From Prasinococcaceae sp. CCMP 1430 (Eukaryota; Prasinodermophyta; Palmophyllophyceae; Prasinococcales; Prasinococcaceae), in contig RQSC01000523.1 in NCBI GenBank assembly GCA_013416795.1, positions 31,538 to 95,537 on the forward strand: a stretch of 64,000 nucleotides of DNA, given 5' to 3'. Below are positions 10,038 to 20,056 of the stretch, one piece after another. Under the pieces are notes generated by a model. The model saw only the letters and a program-made list of their open reading frames with translations. It made no database searches and was not told the origin of the DNA. Position 1 is the stretch's first letter. Each line of letters starts with the position of its first letter. The translations under genes and the position numbers were made by a program.

Positions 10038-11065
10038 ATGTTCGGCCCCCTGACAGCGCTCGCGGTGCGGTGGGTGTACCTACGCTGCGGCCTGAGCACG
10101 TTCAAGTCGCTCGTGGGTGCTGCACCGGCGACCGAGACGTCGAACTGGGACCAGGTCACGCCCACGCCTCCGCCTGCCGCGCTCACCTCACAGGGAAGCG
10201 TCCCTTCGAGCGATCCCAAGGCGGATGACGCGGAAGAGCCTGCGATGTGGGGCACGTTCTGGCTCGCGGCGATGCTGCTTGAGGCCATTTTCACGCTGTT
10301 CTCCGTGCCGCTGTTCTTCGTCCCGTTTTCGCCCGAAATCCGCCTGGCCGCCATCGTCTGGCTCACCCCTGGACCGTGCCAGTTTGGCTGCTGCGGCGGT
10401 GCCGCCCTCATCCACGCCCGCCTTGTGGTGCCCTTCCTGAAAAAGACTGATGGCAAGATCGATTCTAGATCGGCGCTCGCCTTTCTCGCGGAGAGCTCAA
10501 AGCAGGCTGTCGCAGACGCCGCTGTTGCGGCGAGGCGCTTTGCTGCTCCCATGGTCGCCACCGCCAACGAAGTCGTCGAGGACCTCACCGAGCAGGCGAA
10601 GGAGCTCCGGGAGGGCCTCATTGAGTCTCCAGCGGCTGCTGCTGCGGAGACACCCGACAAGAGAACGAGCTCGGAGAATGCCTCGCCAGCGCCAGTGTCG
10701 ATGCTCTCAAAGGTGCGCAGACAGTCCACGATACGTGCGCGCGGCTTTGCTTGCAATGTTTGCTCGCCCCGCGACTCTCTCTCTCCGCGCTGACGCTGAC
10801 GTTGACGTGTCCCGCAAACCACTTTGGCGTCCTGGCGGCGGGCATCGTCCATGCGGCTGTACGGCAGATTGTTGCGGCAGCAACTGAGCACGAGAAGGCG
10901 CGCCAGTCATCTGCGGCACACGAGACCGCCGCCGCCAACAAGGCGGACGAGGTCGTCGCGTTCGCCGCTGGGGCCGCAGCAGGCGTCACGGCCACGATCG
11001 CCGCAGATTCTGGACACCCCGAGACCCCGCCCGAAGACCCGGCGACGCCACCGCTCGACGACTAA
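10038..11065 (+). CDS. REEP/HVA22 (TB2/DP1)-like ER membrane-shaping protein
   Basis: Exons 10038-10712 and 10868-11065; the intron 10713-10867 has a GTGCGC donor and joins in phase 0 at SMLSK|IVAAATEHEKA. The start MFGPLTALAVRW is preferred because it precedes the first hydrophobic hairpin; an in-frame ATG at 9879 would add 53 Arg-rich residues. The core runs WGTFWLAAMLLEAIFTLFSV, FVPFSPEIRLAAIVWLTP, then GGAALIHARLVVPFLKK, which follows the TB2/DP1/HVA22 pattern (hydrophobic hairpins, an E in the second, PxxxEIR/KLxxxxWLxxP, ending VxPFLKK). These proteins curve tubular ER. The remainder is a helical Ala/Glu-rich cytosolic tail. The match is divergent, so confidence is moderate. Confidence 0.6.
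10713..10867 (+). other. Intron in the REEP/HVA22-like gene
   Basis: 155-nt GT-AG intron, phase 0, donor GTGCGC and acceptor GGCAG. It is placed by the change of open frame and matched phase; the flanking sequence is not conserved enough to prove it. Confidence 0.6.
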
Positions 11066-11308
11066 GTGATGCACGCAGGCCACAGTGGAGCGAGCAGAGC
11101 AATAATGACAGCTTCGTCGTGCGCATGGTGCATAGACGAAGGTCGACAAGCAAAGGGTACGAGGAGATGAGCGAGAACATTGCTTGTGCAGGCGCGAGCG
11201 ACGACACAACAAAACACACATTTTTTACGGCCAGGGTGGCCCCGTGCTCAGGTGGCGGGCATATACTTTAGCGCCGGTCACATGCACATCTGCTGTCAGC
11301 AGAACGCG

Positions 11309-12997
11309 TCAGGAAGCCTCCGCGGCCGGCGTCTGTGGCGCCGCGCCGTGCTTGTTGTCGGGGCGCCGGCGTTTGGCATCGATCGTGAAACCGTTGTCGC
11401 CTCCGCGCCGCAAATTGAACACGCGGTCGCGCCACGCCCGCGGCGAATCGCCGGGCTTGGTACCATCCACGCCATCAGGCACGACCCAGTCGACGGTCAG
11501 TAGCATAGCACTCAAGAGAATGAGCAGCTCGTTGGTCGCCAAGACTTGGCCAGGACACACTCGCGGTCCGCACCCAAAGGGCGTGAAGTTGGATCCGAAG
11601 GCCTTGCTGCCTCGCGCCACGCTCGAGCTCGCAGGAAGGCTCTCCAGCCAGGGGAGCCAGCGGCGCGGGTCGAACGCATCTGCATCGTCCCACGCCCCAC
11701 CGTCAGGGCGAGACATCTCGTTGAGCGCACTCCCTGAGAATAGAATCACGGTGTGGCCCTTGGGGATGTGAAATCCACCCACAACCAGGTCGTCGACGAT
11801 GACCTCGCGGAAGGCAAATGGGACCACAACCCAGAAACGCAGCGTTTCGAGCACGGTGGCGTTGAGCAGGGTGGCCGCCGCCAGCCCGTCCGGCGTGATT
11901 TCCGCGGTGACGTCCTCGATTGTGGCGCCCTCCTGCGCCGCTTTGGCAGCTGCGGCGGGCATCGCCGCCTCAACATCCGCGCGCAGCGCAGCCGTGAGCT
12001 CCGGCATGGCGTAGAGCTCGGGAAGGATGGCGCTCAGGCTCGCGGCGGTCGTCTCGATGCCACCAAATAGCATGTTCGTGATAAAGCCCTTCAGCCACGC
12101 AACGTCCACGCCCTCAACGCCCTCCGCCGCGGCGGCGCGCGCCAGGCGCCCGGCCATGCCGTCGCCCTCGAAGCTCTCCCCAGCCTCGGCGCGCGCAAGC
12201 ACGCGCCGCAGAGGGGCGTCGAGGATGTCGTCGATCACGCGCCTGCCTGCGTCCGCTGCGGCGCGCTCGGGGAACAGAGCAGACGAGAGCCACGACACGT
12301 CCACGCCCGGCAGGTGCGTGCACTCGAGCTTCGGAGAAAAGAGGCCCTTGGACACCGCATCGAAGCCCTCCTGCATGCTCGCAATCTGATCATCGCTCAA
12401 ATTCGCGTTGGGTCCCACGGCGGAGCTCACGGCTACCTCGAACGCCAGCCGGCGACACGCGGGGATCAGCACGGTCGGAGGGGGGGCGTGCGAAGACGCT
12501 GGCCCGGCTGCCCATCGGGCGAGATTGCGCCCGACGATGCGCTGCAGGTTGAGCCAATTGTCCGGCGCTTCGAGCGTTGCCGAGCTGATCGCGCCGGCGA
12601 CCGCGCGCCGCGCCCGGCGGTGCTCGTCGCCAGAGAGGTTGAGCAGCGCGCCCTCGGGGCCAAGCAGCTCCACCAACGACGACGGCCACGCCGAGCGCAC
12701 GGCGGTATCCTCGCGATTGAAGAGCTTGCGCACGTCCTCACCGCCGACGACAACGGTCACGCCTTCGGTGCTGAGGAGCGGCAGCGAGAGCTCAAACACC
12801 TCCACCGCATCTCCCTCGTCGCCACCAATTTCTCCTACGCCTCGGGCCGTGCGCACCGCTTCCGCTCCCGAGATGCACACCCGGTTGATGCCCACACCGA
12901 AGCCCTCCTCGAGCGACGCGAGGGTATGACCAAGCAGAGGCAGCCCGCCGGGCGCGAGCGGGGGGCGCGGCGCCGGCAGCGCTGGGCTCGCGGCGGC

Positions 12998-12999
<2 letters not shown>
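11309..12999 (-). CDS. Cytochrome P450 (5' end unresolved at a C-homopolymer)
   Basis: Heme-thiolate monooxygenase. The minus-strand frame shows all signatures in order: a proline-rich hinge PPLAPGGLPLLGH, the I-helix oxygen-binding motif FGGIETTAAS, ExxR in LETLRFW, the PERF-like FDPRRWL, and the heme Cys loop FTPFGCGPRVCPG (about 11550-11590). The C-terminus is a short basic tail. It sits tail-to-tail with the REEP-like gene. Upstream, the frame passes through 50 consecutive C (minus strand, 13000-13049), read as polyproline, and then a non-homologous stretch to an ATG at 13330. No convincing N-terminal membrane anchor is seen. The true start or first exon is therefore uncertain; the homopolymer may be intronic or a sequencing artefact. 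Substrate and CYP family cannot be assigned. Confidence 0.8.

Positions 13000-13049
<50 letters not shown>
13000..13049. repeat. 50-nt G homopolymer (C50 on the minus strand)
   Basis: Uninterrupted G from 13000 to 13049, followed by an A. It lies at the 5' edge of the P450 coding region. Its length is likely unstable in sequencing and assembly, and the strand could form a G-quadruplex. Confidence 0.95.
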
Positions 13050-13050
<1 letters not shown>

Positions 13051-13483
13051 GGCGTGTGTGCAAGCGCGTGTGGCTGTGGGACCGCCGCGCGCGTTCGATG
13101 CGGCGCTGCTTCGCGCCCGCGCCAAATCGTTGCACGCGAACCAGTTGACAGGCGCCCCCAACAATCCCAAACCGCAATGCATTGCATTGCCCCTCCCGGG
13201 TGTGGCATCGACGCGCGAAGATGGGAGTGCTTGTGTCAACTACTTGTCTCGTGTGATACCAAGTCATGCCGCAAGTCATCACCCCTCGACGGTGTGGTGG
13301 CACGTAGACCGCCGCGATGATGCCAGCCATGAAGGAAAGCGAGAAGAGCCCTCGCGGCGATCACAAGCGGGAGCGTGGGCCCACCACACGCGAGCTCAAC
13401 AGCGGGGCGCTGGTGGCATTGAGAGGGCGCCTCAAAAGCAGCGGGCCGTCCTCTAGCTAGGACAGTAGTACTTGTACAACATA

Positions 13484-16400
13484 TTACACATCATCCAACG
13501 CCCCGCCTTGGTCCCCAATGCGATCAAGCACGCCGCTGGCGAAAGCGCGAGAGACGCGCAGCCTCACCACGCCGTCGCCATGCACTCTCGCAGCCAGCCA
13601 CTGCGGTGCGCCCCCGTGCGAGTCGTCGCCGCCGGCCGCGCTGGTGCCTGCGGGCGTGGAGCGAATGCAGACGCTGTGGTCGGTGCTGCCCTCGCCCTTC
13701 CACGCGTTGCGCCGCGGCGGCAACTCGCCGCGCAGCAACAGCCCACCATGGCGGCCAGCGCCGCAGAGCGCACCGTCGAGAGCGGCCGCTTTCGACGGCA
13801 TATCGCCCGCGCCCACCTCGAGGCTTTCCAGCGCTCGCACTGTGGCGGCAGCTCCGAGCGCCACCACGCAGAGCGCGCGCGCCTCGCAAAGCGCCCCAAG
13901 GAGCGCAGCGCCCTCTTGCAACGGCAGCCATCCGCACGAGGAGACGTCGTCGGCCCGTGGCGCGTCATCCGCACAGAGAGCGCCACCAGGGCAGTTGTCG
14001 TCGTTCGAAAGGTCCAGCTCGAAGACGGCAGCGCCGACTCCGAGGACGCCTCCGCACGCACGGCCGACCGACTCGAGAGTCGCTGCGGCCCGCGCGCTCA
14101 CGATGACGAGGCGCGTCGGACGCACTGGCATGTCCTCCGCCGCAGCACCGCCATCGAACTCCGCGCGGATGCACGTGCGCGCGTGCGGCCGCTCGAGCAT
14201 GGCAACGAGCTCGCCGCGCTCGAATCGCGACGTGTCGATTCCGTAGGCGTCGCAGAGTCCGGTCCACCATGCAGCCTCGCCCACCCTCTCGTACGAGCGG
14301 GCGTATTCGTAGCTCCCACTTCCGCGCACGCACACGTTCGCGGCCTCGGCCACCATCGCGCCGCCATGCCCTGCGCCCTCGTCGTCATCGCCCGCCGGCT
14401 CTATCCGGGCATGGCTGGGGGGCATGGGCGCAAGCTTGCGCAGCAGCGCCACGAAGCGCCCCGAGCCGATGATCTTGTGCGGCAGCACGCGCATGCAGTC
14501 GAGCAGCACATCACTCTCGACCTCTTCAACCTCATGCACCCCACCACCGTAGCTCTGCGGGAACATGGTGCGCATGAGCGGCCCCTTGGGCGCCCTGTGA
14601 TGCGCCGCCACATCCTCCCAGCGCTCGTACATACGAAAGAGGCTCAGCCCGCCGGGGTCGGGCACTAGCCAGCTCGTGAGCCCTGGCGCGCGCTCGAGTC
14701 CCAGCAGGTCGTTCTGGCCACTCGGCGGCGGCGCGAGCTCACACGTGCCGCCCGCGCGCCGCAGCGCCGCGAGCACCACCGCCTCGTTTTCCACCGGGTT
14801 GAAGCTCGAGGTGGTGTACGACACGAGGCCGCCCACTGCGCACCTGTGCAGCGCGCACTCGAGCATGTCGAGCTGCGCGGCGTGATGCGCAAGGCAGTCC
14901 GTCGCCCTCCACGAAGCCCAAAGCTCGGGGCGCACGCGAAGGTCGCCGTCGGCAGTAGACGCCGGGGCACACAGCACGCGGTCGAAGCGCAGCGATGGCG
15001 GCGCCGCGCGAAGCACGCACGCGCAGAGCGCCAACGCGTGCGGTGCGCCCGTCTCGCGCAGCGCACGCGTGCGAACCATCACGCGCGGGCCGCTGGGACC
15101 TTCGGCGGCGGCCAACGCTGCCTCGTCGGCGCAGGTCGCGCTGCCTTCCGCGGCCGCGGCCGCGGCCGCATCCATGCCCTCTCTCTCGCGCGCGGTGGGC
15201 TGCGCGCGCTCCAACGTCGACGTGGCGAGCACCACCGCGCCTGTCACAGCCTCGTCGCCCCCAGCGAGGAAGGCCATCGCGTGCGCCGCCTGCAGCGCGC
15301 CACCGGTGCCCTCGTGCTCGGCAGCTGCCTCGCGCGCGGCCACACCGCTGGCCGGTGCCTCATCGAGCACCAGGGTTGCTTGTGCGGGGCCGGGCGCGAG
15401 CAGCGCGACGGGAAGCGCCGCCGCCGCGTCCTGAAAGGCGAGGTCGCCCGCGGCGGCCGCGCCGCGGCACATCCGCCGCAGCTGCGGCGAGCACTGGTAG
15501 TTGTACTGCGTGACCTTCCACACGCTCGCGGGCGCCGCCCAACGCACGCGCGTCCAGCGCGGGTCGGAACGCAGATCGCGCTCGAGCGCCGAACCCGGCG
15601 TGGCGTCGCGCAGGCGCACCGCTGCGGGGCTCGGGCGACGCAGCTCGTGTTCGAGCGCCTCCCACTCCTGCTCGTCCTCTGCGATGCGCTGTGCGCGGTA
15701 GTACACGCTGAAAGCCGCGCTCGAGCGCTCGGGGTCGGGCAGGTCGGCGAGTTGGTCGTCCGCAGGGAGCAAGTGCGACAGATCGGCGCCGAGCGCTTGG
15801 CCCTCGGCGCCCCCAGGCGCGCCGCCGGCGCCGCCCAGCGCGGCGCGCGCGGCCCGCTCGGCCGCGGCGAGCCGTGCCGCGAGCCCTGCAAAGCCGTTGA
15901 GGCGCGCGAGCTCCGCCGGCGAGATGCCCGAGCGATCCCTCGCGAGCAGCTGGCGCGCGCCAACGTTGGGCACCTCGGCCCCGAGCATCCACTCGACGAG
16001 GCCCGCGTGGCCATTCCACGCGGCCTTGCACAGCCCGCAGTGCCCCTGCTGGTTGCGCAGCGAGAAGTCAAGGCCGCGCTCAAGCAGCCAGCGGCACATC
16101 GCCACATCGCCCGCGGACGCCGCCCAGTGGACGGCGCTACAGCCCCAGCGGTTGAGCGCGTGGCGGTCCACGCCCACGCGCAGCGCCCAGTCTGCGGCGC
16201 CGACGTGCGCGCCGAAGACGGCCCAGTGGAAGGCGTTCACGCCGTCCTTGGTCGCGGCGTGCACGTCGGCGCCGCGCGCTGCGAGCAGCGCGCACGCGTC
16301 CTCTTTGCCGTTGCGCGCCGCCCAGTGCAGCGGCGTGCGCCCCGTGCGATTGGGCGCGTCGACGATCGCGCCCGCCGCCAGGAGCGCCTCGCACGCGCGC

Positions 16401-16976
16401 AGCTCGCCCGCTCCCGCGGCCCAGCACAGCGCAGATGAGCCGTGGCGGTCGGTCGTCTCCGGATCCCATCCCCTCGCGAGGAGCTCGGCCAGCCGCGCAA
16501 CGTCGCCCGTGCTCGCTGCGTGCAGCCCGCAGCCGGGGTCGTCCGCGCTCTCGAACTGCGCGGCAGCGCCCTCGCGGCGTGCTCGCGCTCGGCGCTCTCG
16601 CGCGGCGGCGGCGCGCGCCACGCGCTCCGCCTTGGCGCGCGCCTTCTCTCTCTTGCGCTCGCGCTTCGCCGCCTGCTTGGCCTCCTCGCACGTGGGCTTC
16701 GAGCTCGACGGCGCGTCGGTCGCTTCCGCCTCCTCCTCCTCCTCACCCTCCTCCGCCGCCACGGCGTTGGTGCCGCTGCCGCCCCCCGCGTACCCGCGCG
16801 CCGCGGCGGCGGCCGCGAGGTACTCGTCGGCGCCGGCGACCTCCGCGCGCACCAGCTCAACTTCGAGGACGACCTCCCCGGGTTGAGCGAGGACAGCAAG
16901 CGCATGCTGCGGTGGCACCGCGAGCGCGCGGCGGCGCAACGCGGTGGCCACGCGCGCCACTCGGGTGGCAACTCGA
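13484..16976 (-). CDS. Ankyrin-repeat protein fused to a catalytically dead NSUN2-like domain
   Basis: Single open frame, stop at 13484, running into an N base at 16977. The N-terminus is acidic, then a Lys/Arg-rich helix. Five or six ankyrin repeats follow (about 15950-16530: LHAASTGDVARLAELLARG, TPLHWAARNGKEDACALLAA, AVHWAASAGDVAMCRWLLER). The C-terminal half aligns with NSUN2 RNA m5C methyltransferases: FSVYYRAQRI, LRRPSPAAVRLR, FDRVLCAPASTADGDLR, GGLVSYTTSSFNPVENEAVV, DCMRVLPHKIIGSGRFVALL. Active enzymes have PCSGDG and YSTCSLNP at these two sites; here both catalytic Cys are Ser (14957-14959 and 14807-14809), and the SAM loop is degenerate (LLAPGPAQATLVLD). I infer a pseudoenzyme, possibly an RNA- or protein-binding scaffold. 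The real start is uncertain. Confidence 0.75.
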
Positions 16977-16977
16977 N
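16977..16977. other. Single undetermined base (N)
   Basis: A lone N at the 5' edge of the ankyrin/NSUN2-like gene. A plus-strand reading LNFEDDLPGLSEDSKRM (about 16856-16976) with a good upstream acceptor (CACCAG) also ends here. This fits an assembly join. Confidence 0.9.
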
Positions 16978-17149
16978 GCGAGGCCAAGGGAGGGAGAGAG
17001 GGGCAGCGTGGTGCGCGCGCCGGCGCGGCGAGGGGGCAGCGCCCTCCGCCCTCTGGACCTCAGACATGCGCAGTTTGCCAGTATCGATACACGGTACCGC
17101 ACGATTATCGAAAGGGGCGCGGCGCAGCGGCCGGCGCGGCGCGGCGCTC

Positions 17150-18421
17150 CTACGGCGGCGTGATGCGGCCGAGCACCTCGAGGAGCTTGTCGGTCTGCTC
17201 GGGCTTACCGACGGAAATGCGCACGTAGCCCGAGAGGATGGCCTTGTCGTAGTGGCGCACCATGACGCCCTCCGCCGCGAGCGCGTCCTTGAGGTCCTTG
17301 GCCGTCCAGGGGGCCTTGACGCTCATCAGCACGAAGTTGGCCTCCGAGGGGTACGGCTCGAGGAAGTCGAGCTGCTTCAGCCCGGCGTACATGCGCTCGC
17401 GCTCGCTCACCAGCGCGTCCTTGACCTCCTTGAGGTACTTGGGATTGGAGAGCGCCGCCATGCCCGCCACCTGCGCGGCCACGCTCACGTTGTACGGCTG
17501 CTTGGCGCGCCACAGGAACGGCGCCAGGCTGGCCGGGAAGGCGCCGTAGCCCAGCCGCAGGCCAGCGAGCCCGGCGCGCTTGGAGAACGTGCGCAGCACG
17601 ATCAGGTTGCTGTACTCCTCCACCCACGAGATCCGGCTCGGCGAGCTGCCGAACTCGACGTACGCCTCGTCGAGCACCACGATGCACGGCAGCTGCAGCA
17701 GCTCCAGGATGTCCTCCTCGGACATCACCGAGCCGTCGGGGTTGTTGGGGCTCGTCAGGAAGACGAGCTTGGCGTTGGTGCGCGCCACCGCGTCCTTGAC
17801 GCCCTGCACGTCCACCGAGAAGTCCTCGTTTCGCGGCACCGTCTCCACCTTGGCGGCGTTCACGTCGGCGTCGAAGGCGTACATGGTGAACGTCGGCGGG
17901 GTGTCGATGACCGTGTCCCCCGGCTCGAGCACCACGCGCATGAGCAGGTCGATGAGCTCATCGGCGCCGCATCCCACCAGCAGCAGCTCCGGGTCCACGC
18001 CGCAGTCTGCGGCGAGTGCCTCGCGCAGCTGGGTGCAGGCGGGGTCGGGGTAGATCTCCGGGAAGCTCATCGAGCCGAGGGCCTCGAGCACCTCCGGCGG
18101 CGGGCCGTAGGGGTTCTCGTTGGCGTCGAGCTTGACGATGTCCTCGGGCGCTCGCCCCAGCTGGCGGCTGAGCACCTCGAACGGCAGGATGGGCGTGTAC
18201 GGCTTCATCTCGCGCAGGTGGGGCCGCACGAGCGCCGCCGCGTCACAGCCGCCCTTCATGGCCGGCTCTGCCACGCACCGCGCCCGCGCGCGCCGCGCGC
18301 CCGCCGCCGCACGCGAGCGCGTGCGCGAGCGCGAGGGCGTGCGCCGCGCGCGCGCACTGTGGTGCGCCGCCGCGCTCGCGCTGAACCCCGCGCGCATCCC
18401 CCCGCCACAAAAGGCTCGCAT
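17150..18421 (-). CDS. hisC: Histidinol-phosphate aminotransferase, probably plastid-targeted
   Basis: PLP-dependent enzyme converting imidazole-acetol phosphate to histidinol phosphate in histidine synthesis. The frame matches HisC end to end: KPYTPILPFEVLSRQ, KLDANENPYGPP, VGCGADELIDLLMR, LTSPNNPDGSVMSEEDIL, VVLDEAYVEF, the PLP-lysine loop RTFSKRAGLAGLRLGYG, and the C-terminal VMVRHYDKAILSGYVRISVG. The start at 18421 (MRAFCGGGMRAGFSAS) gives an Arg/Ser/Ala-rich leader of about 60 residues, consistent with a plastid transit peptide. Other in-frame ATGs lie at 18451 and 18397. The gene is intronless here. It is divergent from GET3, whose start is 375 bp away, so the two may share a promoter region. 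Confidence 0.92.
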   Translation of the reverse strand: MRAFCGGGMRAGFSASAAAHHSARARRTPSRSRTRSRAAAGARRARARCVAEPAMKGGCDAAALVRPHLREMKPYTPILPFEVLSRQLGRAPEDIVKLDANENPYGPPPEVLEALGSMSFPEIYPDPACTQLREALAADCGVDPELLLVGCGADELIDLLMRVVLEPGDTVIDTPPTFTMYAFDADVNAAKVETVPRNEDFSVDVQGVKDAVARTNAKLVFLTSPNNPDGSVMSEEDILELLQLPCIVVLDEAYVEFGSSPSRISWVEEYSNLIVLRTFSKRAGLAGLRLGYGAFPASLAPFLWRAKQPYNVSVAAQVAGMAALSNPKYLKEVKDALVSERERMYAGLKQLDFLEPYPSEANFVLMSVKAPWTAKDLKDALAAEGVMVRHYDKAILSGYVRISVGKPEQTDKLLEVLGRITPP

Positions 18422-18796
18422 GAATGCATCCAGACACACATTGGATTCCATAAGATACCGCATCAAACCTCGAAACCTTCGGGTGTGGATTCCGTGCGCC
18501 GACAGCCCTATGATCTTGACGGCGGGCGCGTGCCTGCGATGCATGCAAGGCGGGCAGCCTTTGCGCCCTCCTTCTTGTGCGTGTGTCAGTGGGCTGGGTG
18601 AGATCTGATCTCGTCGGGCCTGGCTGGCCATTGGCGCTGGCGCTGCTGCGGGCTCGCGCCACACACGCGCTCGCGCGGGGCGTGGGACGGGGCCGAGGGG
18701 CGGGGCGATCGCGCGAGGCGGGGCGGGCAGAGGTGGGGGAAGGTCAGCGGTCGCTCGACCGCGGCGCTCGCGCGGCCGCCGGAGCCCGCGCGCGCC
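18422..18796. promoter_or_regulatory. Shared divergent promoter region of hisC and GET3
   Basis: A 375-bp stretch between two divergently transcribed genes, so both promoters should lie here. No TATA box is evident. The GET3-proximal half is dominated by G/C. Confidence 0.5.
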
Positions 18797-19984
18797 ATGG
18801 TGGCCGCCGGGGACGCGTTCGAGGACGCCGAAGAGTACCTCGCGCCGACGCTGGACGCGCTGGTCGACGCGTCGAGCGGCCTGCGCTGGGTGTTCGTCGG
18901 CGGCAAGGGCGGGGTCGGCAAGACGACGACGGCCTGCTCGCTAGCGCTGCGCCTCGCGGCGGTGCGGCGCTCGGTGCTGCTCATCTCGACCGACCCGGCG
19001 CATAACGTCAGCGACGCGTTCCGGCAGAAGGTCGGCCGGCATCCGACCAAGGTGGAGGGGGTGGACAACCTGTTCGCGATGGAGGTCGACCCCACGCCGG
19101 ATCCCGCCGAGATCGAGCAGGCGGGCGCGGCGGGGGGCCTGCTGACTGACCTCGCGGGCAGCGTGCCGGGCATCGATGAGGCGATGAGCTTCGCCGAGGT
19201 GCTCAAATTGGTTCAGTCGCTAGACTATGAAACGGTCGTGTTCGACACGGCGCCAACGGGCCACACGCTGCGGCTGCTGCACCTCCCCGACGCGCTGGAG
19301 CAGGGCCTGGGCAAGCTGCTGGGGATGACGCAGGGGCTGGGCGGCATGGTCGCGCAAATTGGGCAGATGATGGGGCTGCCCGGCCTCGAGAACGTTGAGG
19401 ATCTCATGGAGCGATTCAAGGAAATGAAGGTGCGCTTCGCCCACGCCCGTGCGCGCGCGAGCCAGGGCGCGGCACCGCCGCCGCTCCTGCGCGGCCTCTG
19501 ACGCTGCGCTCGGCCGTGCCTGCGCCATCCCGCCCAGGTGACCATCGAGCAGGTCAACGCGCAATTCAAAGACCCCGCGCTCACGACCTTTGTGGCGGTG
19601 GCCATCCCCGAGTTCCTCAGCCTTTACGAGACGGAGCGCCTCGTGCAGGAGCTGAGCAAGTACGACATCGATTGCCGGAATGTCGTCGTCAATCAGGTGC
19701 TCTACCCGGGCCCAGAGGACAAGGGACCCCTGCTCGCCGCGCGTGTGGCCATGCAGAACAAGTACCTCTCGCAGTTCGAGGACCTGTACGCGGCCGATTT
19801 CCACCTCGTGCGCATGCCAATGCTGCCCGCCGAGGTTCGCGGCGTGGACGCGCTCGAGAACTTCTCGCAAATGCTCACGGACCCGGCGCGCGCCGAGGAG
19901 GGCGAGATTGCACACCAGAGCGAGGTGGATGCGCTGCGAAAGCGCGTGGCCGAGCTTGAGGCCAAGCTGGCGGACAAAGCGTGA
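18797..19984 (+). CDS. GET3: GET3/ArsA-family ATPase (tail-anchored protein targeting), without CxxC
   Basis: Exons 18797-19429 and 19538-19984; the intron 19430-19537 has a GTGCGC donor and joins in phase 0 at RFKEMK|VTIEQV. Cytosolic ATPase that delivers tail-anchored proteins to membranes. Motifs: deviant Walker A GGKGGVGKTT, switch I STDPAHNVSDAF, switch II VFDTAPTGHTLRLL, and the A-loop region FVAVAIPEFLSLYETERLVQEL. The C-terminus ends in a Glu/Lys coiled coil. The CxxC zinc pair that links dimers in yeast and animal GET3 is absent: the expected region reads GPEDKGPLLAARVAMQNKYL. That resembles organelle-type or prokaryote-like GET3 forms, but the N-terminus is short and shows no clear transit peptide. 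The family call is firm. Confidence 0.9.
19430..19537 (+). other. Intron in GET3
   Basis: 108-nt GT-AG intron, phase 0, donor GTGCGC. Removing it joins two halves of the conserved GET3 fold. Confidence 0.85.
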
Positions 19985-20056
19985 GCCAAACTACTAATAT
20001 TGCTATTGCTCTAGCTATTGACTAGTCCACTAGTACGAGCTACCAGCTGAGGCTGG

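Noticed and set aside
14846-16438. 530-residue plus-strand frame opposite the ankyrin gene
   Set aside because: Arg/Ala-rich antisense shadow; the minus strand has ankyrin and NSUN2 motifs.
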